From Physcia stellaris (Eukaryota > Ascomycota > Lecanoromycetes > Caliciales > Physciaceae): DNA of 64,000 bases. The translations under genes and the position numbers were made by a program. The notes under the pieces were generated by a model. The model worked only from the letters and a program-made list of their open reading frames with translations. It was not told the origin of the DNA and did no database searches. The DNA lies in the NCBI GenBank assembly GCA_018902385.1, contig JABSSW010000004.1, positions 558,001 through 622,000 on the forward strand, in the 5' to 3' direction. Below, one piece after another: positions 31,988 to 43,839 of the stretch; the first letter of the stretch is position 1; each line of letters opens with the position of its first letter.

Positions 31988-34031
31988 CTAGATATCCTCG
32001 GCGAACCTGGATCCGCGGGACCCATCAAAGCTAGGATGGCTACGGCCGACATCGTCTTGCTGTCGAAGCTGAGGCGTCAAGGCTCGCGGTGGAGGAGTGC
32101 CCCTGCCAACTCCTGGAGGTGGTGTTCCACGACCGGTGCCTGGTTGTCGGAATGGAGCGAATCCAGGCTGGTTGATGACGGGCGTACGTGCAGGCCCAGG
32201 CCTCGTTACAGCAATCTCCTGATCGTAGCCACTGGGACCACCCGCACCCTGAGGAGGGGATGTTGAAGGAGAAGCGATTGGCCCAGCTGCCGCCTCCGTA
32301 GAACCACCATAAAATCCATGAGAGTCGCGATAGAAAGATGAACCGGACAAAGTTTCGTCGTCAGACGGTCCAGGGCTTGGCCCTTGGGCTCCAGTAGCAC
32401 CTGCGCCGGCAGGGAGGCCTAAGCCAGCTGCTGTTCCGCCGTAGTTACGGGGAGGAACACCGCTAGCGGGCACAGGATCGCTGTAGCCATCGCCACGGGA
32501 AGAGAGGACGGATTCGAGCTTTCTGCCTCCCATGTTCTGAAAGCCTCGCTCACTAGGAGCTGTATCAGTGGTCGCAGCTGTCTGTCCAGACCCAGGCCTC
32601 ATGCGTCTCATGAATGCAGCCGCAGCAAACGGTACGACACTAGATCGTTCTGTTGTCGCACCCGTCCCAATAGCTGGCTGAGACGTTTGGGGAACAGGGG
32701 GAGATGGTTCGTTGTCGAGCTTTGGCTTTCCGCCGGCGCAAGAGGAAGAGCATGATAAATATGATAATCGCGAGACCAGCTATACCACCTACTACACCGC
32801 CAACGACTGCAGGAGTAGACACGGTTCCACCGCCACCAGACCCAGCGCCGGAGCTCTGGGTGGATGAAGGAGCCGAACCGGTGGCACTTGCGCCACCAAA
32901 ACCACCCCCTCCACCAGCAACAACACCGGCTGTGCTTGAAGAACTTAGCGATGAAGATGGCGTACTGGAGACTGATGTTTGTGTCTGAGAGGCCCGGGTG
33001 CTATGCAAGCTAGACGAAGAAATCGAATTCAGAGAATTAGTTAAAGACGACGACGAGGTTGTCGGAGAGGCGCCGCTTGTTTGGGAAGCGCTCAGTCTCG
33101 TAGATGTTATCAGTGTGCTGTTCCCGCTTGTTAGGAGAGTCGCTTGGTTGAAAGTGCTCGTCCCTAAGGATGAGGTAGTCGGTACAGCTAGCAAGCATTG
33201 GTCAGCAGTTCTGTAGGTCAGAGCAGAAGGGAAGCACTTACTTGTAGTGGAATTGCCACTACCAAGCCCAGGAGAAATTTGTCCGCTAGTTGTTTGAGCC
33301 GCGACTGATGACTGAAGCGAATTCGACACAGAAGAGGAAGAAAAATAGGATTCGGTGGAAGTGGGAGAAGATGATGACGGAGTCGAGGGTAACGGGGTTG
33401 ACGGTGGGGATGAAAGAACAGCTTGCGACTGAGAGTCGGTAACACTGATTGACATTAAACTTGAACTTGTTGCAGAGCTGCTTGAAGCGGCATTGCTCGG
33501 AGTACGGGAGGCTTGAACAGTTTGCGCAGCTTGTGAAGGTGGTGCTGGACGTGTAGGAGAAGGGTTCTGATAGCCTGGAATGCTCGACGAAGAAGCAGTC
33601 GATTCTGGCCTATTCCCCAAGGTGATTGGGGCGAAACCTGGAAGTGAGATGACCTTGGTCTTGACGGGCACAAGCAGCTCGGTCACTTGTGCGCCTTCGC
33701 CGTCGTCCACGACTACCTGTATTACCGAAGAAATCACAGTCTTTGCTGGCGGTTGGACTGAGCTTGCCGCTCCAGTCGCAACAAAATTTCGTGGGTGCAA
33801 AGCGGCGAGCTTGATATCCTTCAAGGTCGAGCGTCTAGGTGTATTGTGTACATGGTCTGCGAAGAGTTTGGGAGAAGTCAAGGAGCCGTATGATCGGGAG
33901 TTTAGTCTTGACCGCGCAGCATCGGATCCCTCGTCTCCTTCTGGGACCATATCATCACTGTGGCTGTGGTATGAGTTCGTTGACCGCCCAGCCTTCAACG
34001 ACAGCCTACGTCGCTTGAATGAATGCTCCAT
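31988..34031 (-). CDS. Ser/Thr-rich single-pass membrane protein, reading frame change after the membrane segment
   Basis: The main frame starts at 34031. A 54-nt intron (33188-33241; GTAAGT donor, GCTGAC branch) is likely although the frame is open through it. N-terminal 100 residues are basic with no signal peptide; residues about 130-390 are a Ser/Thr/Pro-rich region like a glycosylated cell-surface stalk. One membrane segment (VVGGVVGGIAGLAIIIFIML, encoded around 32740-32805) is followed by RRR. The frame then stops at 32640. The cytosolic tail is open one base over (to 31988) and carries GFQNMGGRKLESVLSSRGDG and YSDP, a pattern seen in fungal surface sensors of the Wsc/Mid2 kind. The shift lies between 32645 and 32740; a weak 55-nt intron is an alternative. 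Role is inferred as surface sensing, low certainty. Confidence 0.6.
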
Positions 34032-36152
34032 CGAACCTTTTCGGTTGGGATGAGTCGCCGAAATGTGACGGAAGGTGCGCGGATAGCGGAATGGGCCGGG
34101 TTGGGATATTTTTAAAGTTTGTATTGATGCTTTGGCCGACGCTCAGAAACGGCATGGGCTGGTAATGAGTGTGGAAACGGCTGTGGCTTGCTGTGTACTG
34201 ATACTTGACCGACAGATGAGCGAGCTGAACGAGCGGGCGATGGATGATGATATGAAAATGAATGACAGGACGATGTCTATGAGCGGACAGTCTCGCTTTT
34301 TGCGGTCGAAGATCAGCTTCGACCGCGTTTGGAAGGTGAATAGTGTTGGGTAAGGAGCGGAATGTCAGCCAGAGGCCGACAATTAAGATACTTGAGAATA
34401 GTCAGTTAATGGTGGATCTAACAAGCAAGAGACATGAGCCTTCGGACTGACCTTGTTATTAGATGTGCATTACGAGGGGCTGGCCAAACTTCGAGTTCGA
34501 GCCATGCGGGATTGCAGGAGGAAGGATGTTTAGGGGGGTTGTTTGTGGAGAGGAAAAGTGGTTGTTGTCGGCAGAGCGATTGATGGTTGTCGGAGTTGAG
34601 GTCAACCAATGTGCTGCCGGCCCCCTCGACGACCCAACGACATCCACCGCCTCTCTTTTTTCTTTTCAGACTTGGAATTAGGTTTGGAGAAAGTCGAAGA
34701 GAGTTGCGACGGGATGGAGGAGAACCCACGGTTCAGAAATTTGAAGCTAAGCGCTAGCGAGATTGCGAACGATGCGCCAAGACCTTCCACTTCTTCATCC
34801 GTTCATGCTGCATCTCTCAACTCGGTCGACCAGAAGACGTTTTCAGTAGATAATCATAATCAGGTACGAGTACACGGGAGATCTCATTCCTCTCCTCGAG
34901 TAACCCGCCATCTCTTCGAAGCCTGTCAAGTATAAATGTCACATCCGGGTGAATACCGCTACAGTCACCTTATCTTGGCACTGAATCCCTCATTTTAGGG
35001 ATCAGACCAAGTTTGCGCCAAAGGTCCATTTCTCATTTCAATTTCTTCTTTCCTTCTGCCGCACCATTTTCACTTGCATCGACTACCCAAAATAGAAGCT
35101 CGATTTGACTTGTCAATAATACACCAAATACGTCACAGCATTGTCGCGGGCGAGCTCGGGGGCAAGCTTTGGGGTATCGTGAGAGACTGAGGGTAAGAGG
35201 AGAAGGGTACATTGAAATTTCATGTAACGTCAGCATCTTCTATGTATCAGTATTGTCGTTCAGAGTTCTCCTGGACAAATCATTATGACTATTTATATGT
35301 TTTGTCGTCCTGGTTTCCCATAGACTAATCCTTAAAGTACGACAATCGCCATCATCCCCTCATCTTCGAGTCGAGTGGTTTCAGTCGGGAGTGACATTTC
35401 AGTAAATTATTCCAGGTTTCGAGTGACTATCAAGGAAGGGTCTGGGCTTTGCGGACACCACGAGTCATCCGATTATTGCCCGAAGGAGCCGATGAGGAAC
35501 GGGGAGATTCTGGAGGCAGCTCGTGAGATCATTGGTATCAAGAGTTGCCCAGGGGTTTTGCTGGTGTAGCGGGACTTGTGATATGAGGGAGCAGGGCAAA
35601 TTGGAGCGGAGAAGAAAGCGAACTTGACGCGGTTTGCTGAGGCTGCTTGACGAACTTGATAATCTCGTAAGCTTTACAGCTCGATTGAGGCTTTGGACAA
35701 GTGCTACCGAAGAACATCAATCTGATAATTTAATTGGAACCGTAGCACAAGGATTCTAGGCGTTGGGCGAGGAGAAAAGCGCGTCATGGCACTTTGAGGA
35801 TCTGATTGGCACAGTGTTTGGAAGCTGCACGCGAATCCCCGGATATTTGTAGAAAGATTAACACCAATCAAGCCACAGAAGCTTCGGGCGAACCCTCTCG
35901 CCTTAGAGACGCATGACATCTTTGATAGAATATACATAGAACACAAAATCTAATCGAGTAAATGCTCCGAGGCTGAGCCGGCTCCCTTTGCTGTCCATCG
36001 CTGCGCATACTGGTACCTAGACCTAAGGTAAGGAGTCACAAAATCATGCGGAACCCTGGTAGTAGTAGCAATACAGCGATAATGAAGCATAGCAATAATC
36101 CATCCATAGTCTAGCTAGCCTCGGTCTCTCCTTGGCATCGTTCGAGCTGTCT
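34032..36152. other. long intergenic stretch
   Basis: These 2121 nt lie upstream of the membrane protein and downstream of the ING gene. ATG-led frames of 60-108 codons exist on both strands (for example 34609-34935, plus) but none has a domain or a convincing splice partner. One copy of the dispersed repeat is at 35299-35352. Confidence 0.5.
35299..35352 (+). repeat. short dispersed direct repeat, copy B
   Basis: This is the second copy of the element at 30907-30955, same orientation, sharing the cccatagactaatc core and a tcgccat end with a few substitutions and a 5-nt length difference. Confidence 0.55.
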
Positions 36153-38895
36153 TCACTTTTTTCCGACTTTGTCTCTGCAGTCAGGACAGTACCACTTATG
36201 CCTGGAAACAGCGCGAAATTAGCAGTCTTCCAAGACAAGGGAGTGTCGTCCTCGACAGACTCGTTTTCTAGGCAAGGTTTTGGAGGTCACATACCTACGA
36301 GGAGGACTCTCACTAAGCCCCACACACTCAAAGTGAAACCACTCTTTCTCACACTACATCGCGCGTCAGTAAATGGTGGCTTTTCATCCACATGGTCCTT
36401 GGGGGAATCATTACCTCGTTATTCTCACAGCATATCATATCCCCCCAACTAACATCTCCACAGATGCAATAACGGGGTTCATCGGGATCAATTTCCTCGC
36501 CAGCAGCGTCTTCTTCCATCCTGGTCTCTTGTTCTTTCGCCTTTGCGCTGCCCTCAGCTGCCTTCTTCGCAGCATTGGCTGCAGCCGCTGTGCCTCGCTT
36601 TCTAGGTGCGTTCTTGCGTTTGCCTGTACTCACCGCTGGAGCACCCTCTTCGACGCTCGTGACAGGTCCAGGTGCGGGCCGCTTGCTGCGCCGACTCGCT
36701 GCTGTCATTACCGGGGTTGGAGGAACCGATGTCGGCGTTGCCGCTGGGGTGGTGCTCTTCCGAGGATGTCGATCACGTGTTAACCGTGCCGATGGAGGAC
36801 CGGTTGATCCACGGCGTGACGATGGTCGCGAAGACGATCGAACAGCTTCCGTCGATATTGGAGGTGGCGGCGGTGCAGGTCCTTTCAAGGTCAAAGATTG
36901 GCGGCGAGTCCGTGTCGATGTAGCAGTTGGGGTCGGAGGTCCTCTCATGAGAGGAGTAGATGGCGGGGCGGGTGCTGCGAGAGGAACCACAGTCGTCACC
37001 GTTCTCGTCGTTAGTTTTGGTGATAAAGATTGCGCCTCAACTTTACTTCTTTTCAACGGGGCCTTTGGTGCTGTATCTTGGATCTCTGAATCAGTGATCT
37101 CCGGCTGAGGACTAGGGTCACGTTTCCTTTTTCTTGTCGTGGCTCTACTAGCCATCTCAATTTCCTTCTGCCTCTGCTTCTCCTTTTCAGCTTCTTCCAA
37201 TCTCGTCTGCTCTTTCTGGCGCTCCTCTTCAAGCGCCCTTTGTTTCTCTTGTGCCTCGATTTCCATTTGTTTCTGCCTTTCTCGCTCCTTTTCCTCCTCC
37301 CTTGCGATCTCAGCCTCTCTCTCTCGCTGTCGTTCTTCTTCCATCTGCCTCTCCCTTTCTTCTTCTTTGCGTTTCTCTTGCTCTTCTCGCTCCATTTGAC
37401 GCTTCGCTTCCTCCTCTGCGTCCTTTTGCCGCTGCCTCTCTAGCTCCCTTGCCTTTTCTTTTTCCTTCTCCCGCTCCTTTGCCCTTGCTTTTTCCTTTGA
37501 CGTCGCTTTTCCGTTAGTCTGACTCATCGGTGTGATCGGGCTCAACGGACTCAACAATGTTCCATCTATAGGCTTGTTGAACAAGCTCTTCATGGAACTC
37601 CCGATGTCAGCTAATCGCTTGGCAGCTAATTCCGCTTCGGCAGCGGCTAATGCAGCCTGCTCTCGAGCCATAGTTTCCCTTTTCGCCTTCTTCGCTTCGT
37701 TAAGTTTCATGCCTCTGTTACTGAGCTCAGAATGCTCCAAACTGAGCGCATCAGAGCTGATTTCTCCTGGCGCAAGTGGCTTCCCCGGTAATGAGGTAGC
37801 AATATGATCTTCGTCGAGAAAGTCTTCTCCAGCTTCGTCGCATCTCGCCTTCGTGGCACGGTAATTGTCGGGACCTCGGCCAGCATCAGCTAGCTCACGC
37901 CGTATCATGGTTTCGCTAGGCGACCAGATGGCGTTCTTCTTCATTCTCTTCCGTAATTTGGCCATCTCCCATTCCGTCAGTCGCATCCAAGGTGCATGAA
38001 GAGAGCCTGGCTTAGCGTCTGCGGGAGGAGGATCAAGGAGAGACAAGGCATTGCTGGTGGAAATACCAGCGACGGCGCTATGGACATTGGTTCCCATTGC
38101 TCCGGGCGGTCTTGGCGCTCGTGAGATTTTTGGCATTCTATATAGGTTCGGCGATTTCTGAGTTCGGATTCTGGCAGGCTTTATAGGCCTGTTGCGTGAC
38201 GACGCGCCAACCCGGGAAGTGGCCACGGGCACTGGAGATATTGGGCCTATTTCCCATTCCGAATCTGTAATCGGAGGAGGTGAGTCTGGATTTGGCGGTG
38301 GCAAGACCTCCCCTGGGACCGTAACCTTCTGGCTACGATAGCGAGACTTTGGTACAGGACTGCCTCCGATCCTCGCACCAGAAGCTCCATTGCGGGCGCC
38401 ATCAAGACGAAGCGTTATACGCGGTGGTGGTGTGCCATCACCGCGTGTTCTTACTCGGCTGATCTGGGGTGACCTTACTCGAGGAACTGGGGTCGGATCG
38501 CGAGAGGGTGGCTTTGGTAAGGCTTGTAATTTTGATATTATGCTGCTCAAACGGCTGTAATGGCGATCGACTTGGTCAAAGAGCCTAGAAGCTTCAGCAT
38601 ACGCGCACTCTCGGGTATTGATGGCGTGATCGAGGTTGTAGGATATTTCCTGACGGAGGTATTGGGAACTTGGACGTTTAGCTGGGGATAGGCCTGGAAG
38701 AGATCCATAGACTTTGGACTGTTTGTGCACGTTATCCGCTGACGAGAGGTAAGCATCATCAAGATCTCCTATCAGTCGAAGCGACCGCACAAGATCTGAT
38801 GGAAGGTACTCAGTATAGTCAAGAAAGTCGGTGACAGTAGCTTGAGCATCAGGGTCGGTGGGCAAGTCTCCTCTTAGGCTCTCAAGCTCCGCCAT
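36153..38895 (-). CDS. ING-family PHD-finger chromatin protein
   Basis: Coding exons are 38895-36415, 36353-36295 and 36201-36153 (862 residues). The last two short exons complete the PHD finger; without them the first exon would end in intron sequence. The ING N-terminal domain occupies about 1-110: DFLDYTEYLPSDLVRSLRLI, then LDDAYLSSADN and paired helices to HYSRLSSIISKLQAL. The long middle is disordered with a Glu/Arg/Lys coiled coil about 400-610. The C-terminal C4HC3 finger reads RYCICGDVSWGDMICCENN, then CEKEWFHFECVGL, then WYCPDC. ING PHD fingers bind trimethylated H3K4 and sit in histone acetyltransferase or deacetylase complexes (yeast Yng1, Yng2, Pho23). Which complex cannot be told. 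It is divergent from the Gfd2-like gene (920 bp). Confidence 0.85.
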
Positions 38896-39815
38896 GATAG
38901 CGGTCTATGGGAATGACAGGTCCCACTACCACTGCTGTACGCCAGAGAGAGTGATTATGCAGCGTCTTGGCAATTTTGTTGAAAGGCTGAAGCGCGATTG
39001 ACGAGCGCGTGATTGACCGGGTATTCTCGGGCCGGAAACCGAAAGTGTTCTGCGAAAGCACGCTAGCCCAATCATCCCATTTCAGGAAGCGGGCGCCAGA
39101 TTGGTTTCTGAACGAAGGGTTTCGTCCTTCGACCGGAATCATTGAGAGCATCTTCACTATCAAGATCTCTGGTCTCCATTCCTGCTCTACGTCCCTGATG
39201 TGACCCTCCTGATTGACCACAACAGGGCTGGATTTATTTGGTCAGCTAGAAGGTACGGTGGATATGGGCTTAAAGCTCTGGGGTTGTAGCATCTCAGGTG
39301 TAAAAGGAGAGCAGTATCGATGTGCAAAAGGCAAGGCAACTTCCAGGGACTTCTCATCTCCTCTGCATCAGACTAGCCAATTGCGCTTACAATGAACATG
39401 TGTCCCTTTCACTTCACTTCACTTTGGCAGTGACTGATGTGGTAATTTATCGTAGCTGAACGTCTTCTGCGAGAATGACTGATATATTTCACACATGTTA
39501 AAGTGTAGAATCCATGGAAAAATGTATCTTATTATCATCTAAACTGTAGAAAGTGAAACATAGAGGAAAGACTGTTGAGCGTTGTATGATAGCAACAGGC
39601 GGGTCGAAGAAGCCGACATCGAATTTCGGGATGATTTCTCGGGCTATTTCCGGCACGCCAATAACTTGTACTTGACCGGGGGCTCAACCAGCAGCAGTGA
39701 GCCTGCTGCTTCTCGGGCAACTGCGTCTTGCAATCGCAGAAAGAAGAAATCGAAGGGCAAAAACAAACAATCCATCATTTCTACAATCAATTACAACCCA
39801 CGTTATCCCACCAAA
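38896..39815. promoter_or_regulatory. shared divergent 5' region of the ING-PHD and Gfd2-like genes
   Basis: These 920 bp separate two divergent starts. The frame of the Gfd2-like protein is open for 234 nt upstream of its ATG (from a TTG at 39582), but without an ATG. No specific elements were identified. Confidence 0.4.
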
Positions 39816-42727
39816 ATGAAGGACAACATTGCTGAGGTTGGCGAGCTAAGTGAAGTAGGACATAGATTTTGTCCATACGCGGCTGTGGCCAAGTTTCCGT
39901 ACAAGTATATCGACAAAGCACATTTACAGCCGGTCTCCGAAGTCTATTTCGCGAGCGGCCAGTTCCGAGCCAGAGGGTGGACTTTGTAAGTATTAACTCA
40001 TCTCATGTAGCTGGAAGTCTACCAAATATTTCCTTACCGTGTCCTGTCACATTTCGTCTTGCGGTGAAGTCCCATGGCGAGGCGTCTCACATCTCCTGTC
40101 CAAGGATACGTGACTTCACCCATGCATAAAGCTGCCGGAGGCATCATAGAACATCAGCAGAGACGCAGCTCCTGACCAGTTTTGTTTGCCGACTCTATCT
40201 ACATCACAAGACTAATTCATCTGGGTAGGTACTACATTCACCCTCACCTCGATGCTTCATCGAAGCCGGTGATCCTTGTGCCTGCTCATGAAGTAGAAGC
40301 GCTGTTGTACGACATCAATACGGGCTTCGGAACCTCGTACAAAATGCCACATTCTACAAGGGAGCCAGGCTTCTTGCTTGACTTTGATCAAAAGGGTAGT
40401 CCTCGCCCTCGATATCTTGGACGTGTGAACGCAGATATCAGTGTTGAAGACATGGAATCAAAGATACCTGCACCAGGCTACAAGGCCAAAGGCGAGACGG
40501 AAACAGAAGACCGCTCATTCGCCGCGTTCAAGGAAAAAATGGAAGCAGCTGTTCAGGCTGGAAAGAACAAAACAAAGTCTCAGAAAGAGAAAAAGAAAAA
40601 AGAGCGTATCGTTCTGAAGCAGAGCTGGTGTGCTCAGTTGAGACGAGTTCAGTGCTATTTGGGAGTACGTCCACGTCGTGGTTCCGGCGCGAAGAACGTA
40701 AGTCACATTATTTCATTCTTCTATCGAGTAACCCCTCTCTACGCCTGTTTGGAGGGGTAAGCCTTTACACTCAAATCTAGAACGCCTCTATGTGCCTCGG
40801 AGGCGAGACTCCAAGTTCATGTAACCACTCAACCCACCTCCGAAACGCGGATGATTTTGAACAAGGGCTTGCTGACCACTCGTGCGGTTAGGATCCCCTT
40901 TCCGATGGCAGCCTAAGTTGGGCTGAGTATCAAGAAGCTCAGAAGTTGTATGATATTGCTCGCTCGGCGGATTTGCCAGAACTCGACGTCACTAAATCAG
41001 TGCCTTACCTCTTTGACAAGAACGTAGTATTTGTGTGCGTTGATGTAGAAGCATGGGAGAAAGATCACAGTGTCATCACCGAGATCGGTGTCTCTACCTT
41101 AGATACCAATGACTTAGCAAGGTTACCTCCCGGCGAAGGTGGCAAGAACTGGATGACCGCAATTCGTCCTCGCCACTTCAGAATCCTGGAGTATAAGCAT
41201 CTTCTGAATCTGGATTTTGTTGCCGGTTGTCCAGATAGATTCGAGAAGGAGTTTGGCAGCAGCGCTTTCATCTCGATCAAAGAGGCACCTCAAATCATCG
41301 CTTCTTGTTTTCGGGAGCCTTTCTCAGCAAGCTACAGGATGAAAAAAGACGAGAACATAGTGTCGGACTCCCTTCTCGAAGCGTTGAACCAGCCAGATCC
41401 TCAGGCAAAACGCAACATCATCCTTGTGGGGCACGATATTCGCTCTGATATTGATTACCTAAAGCAGATCGGGTACGATGTCAGCAATCTTCCAAACCTC
41501 ATAGAAGCAATCGACACTGCCGTCATGTTCAAGGCTTTGAGGCACGAGCAGCAGTCTCGCAGCCTGGGTGGCGTTCTCCTTGAGCTGGAGATGGTCGGTT
41601 GGAACTTGCATAACGCGGTAAGTTCGCTCCAAAAGTTCGCTGGTAGATACTCGGCGCGGGTTTTAGTGAGTAACAACAAACGGCTCACCAAGCTCTGGTA
41701 GAGCCACATCTACCCTGTGATGGATGGCCAATCACTAAAACTATGCCGCCTCAACCCAGCGAGCAAGCTCGCTCTTTGTGTGGTTACTCTCCCTTTGCTA
41801 ATTTAGAGTACAGGGAAACGACGCGGCATATACACTCCAAGCCATGATCGGCGTAGCGTTCGCTGGCCTCCAAGACAAGCAGCGACGTCAAGCAATCGCA
41901 GAAGCCGAGTGTGCTCGCCGTATAGAAAACGCTGCCCAGGACGCCCAAGACCGAATCGTCGAAGAGACGGAAGAATGGGAAGCCGCAGATGTGGAAGGCG
42001 ACGGTGGTGTGCCTTTGCCTCTCTCCAAGTCAGAGGACGAATCGGGCAGCGGTCCGAAGGGGAGAGGAGGCCCGAAGTTGAATCACGCCGCGCGTGCGGC
42101 GTTGCAAAAGACCGATATCAAGAGAACTATATCGAAGGCTGAGGCTTCTGCCTCTGCTTCTGGAGGTGGTAATAGGAGTGGCGGAAACAGACGGCAGGAG
42201 AATGGCCCGATCAATACAGACGAACATCCATCTACGACCAGCAAAGGCTTGTTCATCCACAACGTATCCACTCAAGACGGTGTCCTCAACCTCTTTTCCC
42301 CGACGACGAGGAAAATATCGTCCGTGTCGAGCACGTTGGCAAAGCGAAATGGTCGGTCCATTTCAAGACGCACGAAGACGCGAAAACAGCGTTCGAGCGA
42401 CAACCCGAGGATCGCAAGAAACCTTCGCTTCCTGGTCAGCCTCCAAGACCGAACGTAAAATGGTTTCATGAGAGCCGCGGTACGAAGTCATTAAATACTA
42501 GCTCTCGAGATAGGCAGGGGAAGGCAAATGACTACAAGCCTGTGACTGAGTGGGGTCCACCATCTATTTCCTCTTCGAAGGGGCAGCCAACTGTCTCCTC
42601 TTCGAAAGGGCAACTACATAAAGAGGCGGCAATGACGGTCAAGGACCTTTCCCAACGTATGAAGGCTCGCATGGCGTTGCTTGGGTCGGGCGATGAAGGT
42701 GAGGGAGGAGTTGACTTGCTGCTTTAG
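39816..42727 (+). CDS. Gfd2/YDR514C-like DEDDh exonuclease-fold protein with C-terminal RRM-like region
   Basis: Coding exons are 39816-39985, 40229-40697, 40892-41617 and 41814-42727. The three introns are unusually long for this window (243, 194 and 196 nt). The N-terminal 200 residues (FCPYAAVAKFPYKYI, then a Lys-rich stretch) are typical of fungal Gfd2-like proteins. The exonuclease fold has the DEDDh order: VFVCVDVEAWE (D, E), VGHDIRSDIDYL (D), and HNA/GNDAAYT (H, D) joined across the last intron. After a Glu-rich helix comes KGLFIHNVSTQDGVLNLF, which looks like an RRM start; its continuation (FPDDEENIVRVEHVGKAKW, VHFKTHEDA) is in another frame after the TTTTCCCC run at 42294-42301. Gfd2 is linked to mRNA export in yeast; related Neurospora QIP is an exonuclease. 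Nuclease activity is an inference. Confidence 0.75.
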
Positions 42728-43839
42728 CGTCACGGAGATCTTCAAAGGATTAGAGAGACTGGGACCAGTATGATCTAATTTGTAGTTTAGAGCCTGAAAT
42801 AGAGCTCATAAGGAACCAGCTTTCATGTCGTAGCTGGATACTTGCTTCAGGCTCACTGGCCTTTACATAGTTGCAGAGACCAACGATGATATCAACTTAC
42901 TTTGAATACGTAGACTATGCTGAGTTAGGCGCTCAGGGTCTAATATAGTTGATTGGTTTCGATCAAAATGCTTCAGTCATTCCACTCGTGCTTCCCAAAA
43001 ACCCCTGGTACGCCAGCAGAAGTCAACTTGGAGAGCAGCAAGCCCCTTCTAGAGTCGCTTGATAGGTATTCTAGCGAGAAATGTCAAAGTATCCAAACGA
43101 AAACCCTTTCCGAGCTTTTCGATCTACGCATTCGAGAGCGGTGCAGACTGCTCTTCACATAAACGCGTCTTTGGCGGCAGATGCAGAAGTACTGGAGCCT
43201 GTCGTGGGACAATATGGGAATGAGAATCGAAATATCTACGCCTCCTACAGTGGATATATGGATTAATAAGATCTTCGAGTTTTGAAAGCATGCCTACACT
43301 ATGAATCTTACCTGTACTATGGATTTAGAGTGTATGCGACTATTTTGTGCGAGGAATCTGCATCTTACGTATCGGTTACAAATCTGTACTGGTTGCTGAG
43401 GGAGACTATTTGAGGAGAAAATGAAGATGATCAGGTATGGATGGCGCGCATGTATTTTCTTATCACAAGCCTTGTAGTGGGCGTGGTGATCATCTTCAAA
43501 CCTCCCCAATCCCTCCCATTTCTCAAACACCCAAGCGCAGGGCCATCTTGATCGATCCAACCATCGCAGAACAGAGCAAAAGAGAAGTCGTGATTTTTAC
43601 TACTTACGTCCGGGCAAGCAGGATCAGTCGGCAATGGTATTCTGCAAAAAGCGAAAAGCCAAATCTAAGTTTCTGTACAAAAGGTAGAAAAGCATGAAGC
43701 GCGAAATCCGTTATACTGATCCTTGAAGTCAAGGATATCTCGTCCGTAAGGGCTTGTGCCGTTCGTCCATGCCCCCCACGAAACTTTTCTCTAGAACGAG
43801 AAAAAAAGAAGAAAAAAAAAAGAAAAACCAAGGCCGGCT
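42728..43839. other. convergent intergenic stretch
   Basis: These 1112 nt lie between two 3' ends. Frames of 60-90 codons occur but are not convincing. A purine tract (a-rich, 43797-43828) next to the forkhead stop corresponds to a pyrimidine-rich 3' UTR on the minus strand. Confidence 0.5.

Noticed and set aside
34609-34935. Plus-strand 108-codon frame
   Set aside because: No recognisable feature and mixed with similar-length frames on the other strand; not supported as a gene.
37139-37517. Cys/Ser/Phe-rich frames on the plus strand
   Set aside because: They are the complement of the Glu/Arg/Lys-rich coiled coil of the ING-PHD gene.
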